A stretch of 64,000 nucleotides of DNA from Methylotetracoccus oryzae (lineage in GTDB: Bacteria > Pseudomonadota > Gammaproteobacteria > Methylococcales > Methylococcaceae), in contig NZ_SRSH01000005.1 of assembly GCF_006175985.1 (NCBI RefSeq), positions 1-64,000 on the forward strand, written 5' to 3'. Both the position numbers and the translations under genes were made by a program. Shown here in pieces: positions 60,135 to 64,000 of the stretch; position 1 is the stretch's first letter; each line of letters opens with the position of its first letter. The notes beneath the pieces are model-generated. The model had not been told where the DNA came from. It worked only from the letters and a program-made list of their open reading frames with translations, and made no database searches.

Positions 60135-60373
60135 GACATCGTCTCCATGTACCGCGTCGATCACCTTCGGTCTGTCAGCCCACCATTCCGCCAACACAGG
60201 CTAATGGCCGCGGCCGCCGTGCGGCGAGAAGGCCGGATTGTGACACCTTCACGCGAAAGCTGGCAAGGAAACCCCGTTGCGGGTTCGAGAGGCTACGGCG
60301 AAAAAGGGCTTTATCGTGGCGGGGTGTCACCTTAGAATGCGAACGATCCTCCGTATGCTCCTGTTTCCTGCCG

Positions 60374-63300
60374 ATGTCTCGCCTCCCCACCATGCGTGCC
60401 GAACTTCTCCATCGCCTCCTGTCCGAGCGCATTCTTTTTCTGGATGGCGCCATGGGCACGATGATTCAGACTTACCATTTGTCCGAGGCCGATTATCGTG
60501 GGGAGCGATTCGTTAGCTGGGCCTCAGATCTGAAGGGCAACAATGACCTGCTGTCCTTGACCCAGCCGCAGATCATCGGTGCAATCCACCGCGCCTACCT
60601 GGATGCGGGCGCCGACATACTCGAGACCAACACCTTCAACGCCAACCGGATCAGCATGGCCGACTATGGCATGGAGGATCTGGCCTACGAGATCGGTTAC
60701 GAGAGCGCGCGCCTCGCGCGCCAGGTGGCGGACGAAGTCACGGCGAGGACCCCCGACCGTCCGCGCTTCGTCGCCGGCGTACTCGGGCCGACCAACCGGA
60801 CCGCGTCGATCTCCCCCGATGTCAACGATCCGGGTCACCGCAACGTCACCTTCGACGAACTCGTCGACGCATACTTCGAGGCGGCCGATGCGCTGGTCGC
60901 TGGCGGTGCCGACATCCTGTTGATCGAGACGGTGTTCGACACCTTGAATGCCAAAGCCGCCGTCTTCGCGGTGAAACGCTATTTCGACGAACGCGGCGTC
61001 GACTTGCCGGTGATGATCTCGGGCACGATCACCGATGCTTCCGGACGCACACTGTCCGGTCAGACGGCAGAGGCGTTCTGGAATTCACTGCGCCACGCGC
61101 AACCGGTGTCGATCGGTCTGAACTGCGCGCTGGGCGCAAAGCAACTCCGGCCGTTCATCGAAGAACTGGCGCGCATCTCGGACACACATGTTTCCGCGCA
61201 CCCGAATGCCGGTCTGCCCAACGAATTCGGCGAATACGACGAGTCGCCCGAGAGCATGGCCAAGGAACTCGCCGACTGGGCCGAGCAGGGCTTCCTGAAC
61301 ATCATCGGCGGATGCTGCGGTACCACGCCGCGGCACATCAAGGCCATTCACGATGCCGTGCAGCATTTTCCGCCGCGGAGCGTTGCGGAGATCGAACCGC
61401 GCTGCCGCCTGTCCGGGCTGGAGCCGCTGAACATCGGACCCGATACCCTGTTCGTCAATGTCGGCGAGCGGACCAACGTGACCGGCTCGGCTGTCTTTCG
61501 GCGCCTGGTGGTGGAAGGTCGTTTCGACGCGGCGCTGGACACGGCTCGCCAGCAAGTCGAGAGTGGTGCTCAGGTCATCGACGTCAACATGGACGAGGGC
61601 ATGCTCGATTCCCAGGCGGCGATGGTGCGCTTCCTGAATCTCGTCGCCAGCGAACCCGACATTTCTCGGGTTCCGATCATGATCGACTCGTCCAAATGGG
61701 ACGTGATCGAGGCTGGATTGAAGTGCATACAGGGTAAGGGGATCGTCAACTCGATTTCACTGAAGGAAGGCGAGGCGCCTTTCCTGCACCACGCCCGATT
61801 GGTGCGGCGCTACGGGGCCGCCGTCGTCGTGATGGCCTTCGACGAGCAAGGGCAGGCCGATACGCTGGCGCGGAAGGTCGAGATCTGCGCCCGGGCCTAT
61901 CGATTGCTGACCGAGCGGATCGGGTTCCCGGCAGAAGACATCATCTTCGACCCGAACATCTTCGCGGTGGCCACCGGTATCGAAGAGCACAATCGCTACG
62001 GCCTGGACTACATCGAGGCCGTTGCCGCAATCAAGGCCACGCTCCCGCATGCACTGATATCGGGCGGCGTGTCGAACGTGTCGTTTTCGTTCCGCGGCAA
62101 CAATCCGGTCCGCGAGGCGATCCACGCGGTCTTCCTGTATCACGCGATCCGGGCCGGCCTGGACATGGGCATCGTCAATGCCGGGCAACTTGCGATCTAC
62201 GCCGAACTGCCCGAGGAACTGCGCGAGCGCGTCGAGGATGTCGTGCTGGCCCGCCGCGACGATGCGACCGAGCGGCTGCTGGCCATCGCGGAGAAGTATC
62301 GCGGCGACGGCAGTGTCGCGGAACGCAAGGAAGATCTCGAGTGGCGATCATGGTCGGTCGCGAAGCGACTGGAGCACGCACTCGTCAAGGGTATCGATGA
62401 GTTCATCGAGGAAGACACCGAAGCAGCCCGTCAGGCGGCCGAACGGCCGCTGCATGTAATCGAAGGTCCGCTGATGGACGGCATGAACGTCGTCGGCGAC
62501 CTGTTCGGCGCCGGTCAGATGTTCCTGCCGCAGGTCGTCAAGTCGGCCCGGGTCATGAAGAAGTCCGTGGCGTACCTGATGCCCTTCATGGAGGCCGAGA
62601 AGGAGGCGTTGGGCGACCACCGCTCGAACGGCAAGATCCTGTTAGCGACGGTCAAGGGCGATGTGCACGACATCGGCAAGAACATCGTCGGCGTCGTGCT
62701 GCAATGCAACGGTTACGACGTGGTCGATCTTGGCGTCATGGTCGCCTGTGAACGCATCCTGCAGGAGGCCCGCGAGCATCAGGTCGACGTGATCGGCCTG
62801 AGTGGCCTGATCACGCCTTCGCTGGACGAAATGGTACATGTCGCCAGGGAGATGGAGCGCCAGTCCTTCGACATACCCCTGCTCATCGGCGGCGCAACGA
62901 CTTCCCGAGTGCACACGGCCGTCAAGATCGCACCGCACTATACGCGTGGTGCCACGGTTTACGTGACCGACGCGTCCCGCGCGGTGGGTGTTGCATCCAG
63001 CCTGTTGAGCGAGGATCAGCGCGACGACTATATGGCCGGGATCCGCAAGGAATACGAAGACGTCAGGGAGCGGCACGGCGGGCGGCAGTCCCATAAGCCA
63101 CAGCTGACGTTGGCCGAGGCCAGGGCGAATGCCTTTCGCACGGATTGGGCGCACTACGCGCCGGCCCGGCCAAGTTTCCTGGGCGTGCAGCAGTTCAAGC
63201 GCTTCCCGCTGGCAACCCTGGTACCGTACATCGATTGGTCGCCGTTCTTCCACACCTGGGAACTGGCCGGCAGCTACCCGAAGATACTCGATGACGAGGT

Positions 63301-64000
63301 GGTCGGCGAGCAGGCGCGCGCCCTCTGGAAGGATGCCCAGGCGATGCTCGAGATCCTGGTTGCGAACGACTGGCTCGAGGCCAGCGCGGCCGTCGGCTTC
63401 TTCTGCGCCAATACCGAAGGCGACGATATCGTGTTGTTCACGGACGAGTCGCGTACCGAACGGCTGGCCGTCATCCATGGCCTGCGGCAGCAGGCGGTCA
63501 AGCCGCCGGGCCAGCCGAATTACTGCCTCGGCGACTTTGTGGCGCCCATCAGCACGGGTGTCGCGGATTATCTCGGCGCGTTTGCCTTGACCACAGGGCA
63601 CGGGATCGAACAGCATCTCGAACGCTTCGCGGCGGAGCATGACGATTACAGCAGCATCATGTTGAAGGCTCTGGCCGACCGTCTCGCCGAGGCCTTTGCC
63701 GAGTGTCTGCACGAGCGTGTGCGCAAGGTGCTCTGGGGCTATATGGCCGATGAGCATTTCAGCAACGAAGAACTGATCGAGGAAGTGTACCGGGGTATCC
63801 GTCCGGCTCCCGGCTATCCGGCCTGTCCGGACCACACCGAAAAGGCAACCCTGTTCGAGTTGCTCGACGCCGAGCGTGTCACCGGGATTGCGCTGACGGA
63901 ATCTTTCGCGATGATGCCCGCCTCATCCGTCAGCGGCTGGTATCTGGCCCACCCGGCATCCCGCTATTTCAATGTCGGGAAGCTTGGCGAAGATCAGGTC
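60374..64000 (+). CDS. metH: Cobalamin-dependent methionine synthase (3' end outside window)
   Basis: Transfers a methyl group from methyltetrahydrofolate to homocysteine via methylcobalamin. About 1209 codons are present (E. coli has 1227 residues), so only the last ~20-30 are missing. Domains in order: Hcy-binding barrel with [10 protein letters not shown] and the zinc motif GGCCGTTP; folate-binding barrel, [14 protein letters not shown]; the cap and cobalamin domain with [13 protein letters not shown] (His ligand in DVHDIG); and the AdoMet reactivation domain with [13 protein letters not shown], then [15 protein letters not shown]. The start may be the ATG at 60374 or the in-frame one at 60392. 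I looked for a cobalamin or SAH riboswitch upstream and saw no signature. The gene is divergent from the secreted-protein gene. Confidence 0.96.
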   Translation, partial: MSRLPTMRAELLHRLLSERILFLDGAMGTMIQTYHLSEADYRGERFVSWASDLKGNNDLLSLTQPQIIGAIHRAYLDAGADILETNTFNANRISMADYGMEDLAYEIGYESARLARQVADEVTARTPDRPRFVAGVLGPTNRTASISPDVNDPGHRNVTFDELVDAYFEAADALVAGGADILLIETVFDTLNAKAAVFAVKRYFDERGVDLPVMISGTITDASGRTLSGQTAEAFWNSLRHAQPVSIGLNCALGAKQLRPFIEELARISDTHVSAHPNAGLPNEFGEYDESPESMAKELADWAEQGFLNIIGGCCGTTPRHIKAIHDAVQHFPPRSVAEIEPRCRLSGLEPLNIGPDTLFVNVGERTNVTGSAVFRRLVVEGRFDAALDTARQQVESGAQVIDVNMDEGMLDSQAAMVRFLNLVASEPDISRVPIMIDSSKWDVIEAGLKCIQGKGIVNSISLKEGEAPFLHHARLVRRYGAAVVVMAFDEQGQADTLARKVEICARAYRLLTERIGFPAEDIIFDPNIFAVATGIEEHNRYGLDYIEAVAAIKATLPHALISGGVSNVSFSFRGNNPVREAIHAVFLYHAIRAGLDMGIVNAGQLAIYAELPEELRERVEDVVLARRDDATERLLAIAEKYRGDGSVAERKEDLEWRSWSVAKRLEHALVKGIDEFIEEDTEAARQAAERPLHVIEGPLMDGMNVVGDLFGAGQMFLPQVVKSARVMKKSVAYLMPFMEAEKEALGDHRSNGKILLATVKGDVHDIGKNIVGVVLQCNGYDVVDLGVMVACERILQEAREHQVDVIGLSGLITPSLDEMVHVAREMERQSFDIPLLIGGATTSRVHTAVKIAPHYTRGATVYVTDASRAVGVASSLLSEDQRDDYMAGIRKEYEDVRERHGGRQSHKPQLTLAEARANAFRTDWAHYAPARPSFLGVQQFKRFPLATLVPYIDWSPFFHTWELAGSYPKILDDEVVGEQARALWKDAQAMLEILVANDWLEASAAVGFFCANTEGDDIVLFTDESRTERLAVIHGLRQQAVKPPGQPNYCLGDFVAPISTGVADYLGAFALTTGHGIEQHLERFAAEHDDYSSIMLKALADRLAEAFAECLHERVRKVLWGYMADEHFSNEELIEEVYRGIRPAPGYPACPDHTEKATLFELLDAERVTGIALTESFAMMPASSVSGWYLAHPASRYFNVGKLGEDQV

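Noticed and set aside
60200-60373. Cobalamin or SAH riboswitch upstream of metH
   Set aside because: I searched by eye for the conserved SAH and cobalamin-box patterns in the ~170-bp leader and found none.
62642-63835. 397-codon frame antisense to metH
   Set aside because: Opposite a fully conserved domain of MetH; no ribosome site.

Overview
The window looks like a chromosomal segment of a GC-rich gammaproteobacterium. The evidence is the set of neighbourhoods it carries: ypjD divergent from ffh; an mtaD-ubiG-gph-yciK operon in the order known from pseudomonads; a class Ia nrdA with two ATP-cones; rlmKL; proA-nadD; a CIRCE-controlled chaperonin locus; sdhC-sdhD-sdhA; and metH. An AlkB-like membrane di-iron enzyme, an octaheme cytochrome and a glycolate/glycerate salvage set hint at an environmental, possibly autotrophic or hydrocarbon-using, lineage. 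A species cannot be named from the sequence alone.

Layout. 0-9 kb: envelope lipoproteins, a membrane-anchored octaheme cytochrome c with TPRs, inorganic pyrophosphatase, class I FBP aldolase, a phosphoribosyltransferase, an NTF2-like protein, and a 0.5-kb hairpin-rich gap ending in a terminator. 9-21 kb: ypjD/ffh, an AlkB-like oxygenase divergent from a carbamoyltransferase, an SmbP-like small periplasmic protein, and class Ia ribonucleotide reductase. nrdA and nrdB are separated by a 1.25-kb foreign-looking insert holding a lone HicB-like gene, a mobile-type repeat and an AT-rich gene. The nrdA upstream region has two NrdR boxes 32 bp apart and a perfect DnaA box. 21-30 kb: a PerM-type transporter, a rubredoxin-reductase-like flavoprotein, prfC, a stress membrane protein, two decayed cell-wall genes next to tRNA-Lys, galU, cysC and a DUF422 carotenoid-type membrane protein.

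30-37 kb: the tight operon mtaD-ubiG-gph-yciK-sufT, an aminotransferase, an orphan ParB-like protein and a second SmbP-like protein. 37-45 kb: a large protein joining a degenerate Fic-like motif to a zeta-toxin kinase, a two-domain glycosyltransferase, heptose genes (gmhB, gmhA-like) and psd. 45-50 kb: serine-glyoxylate aminotransferase and D-glycerate kinase, then proA and nadD. 50-53 kb: sigma70 promoter plus perfect CIRCE, a multiply frameshifted groES remnant and an intact groEL. 53-64 kb: rlmKL-acyP-K+ channel, sdhCDA with no sdhB, small membrane and secreted proteins, and a nearly complete metH cut by the window end.

How the genes work together: gph, serine-glyoxylate aminotransferase and glycerate kinase fit one 2-phosphoglycolate/C2 salvage route. 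The AlkB-like enzyme and rubredoxin reductase could share an electron chain, but no rubredoxin is visible here. The most notable points are the broken groES under an intact heat-shock promoter, the Fic-like/zeta fusion protein, the split nrdAB locus with its NrdR/DnaA control region, and the structured 8.5-9.0 kb gap.
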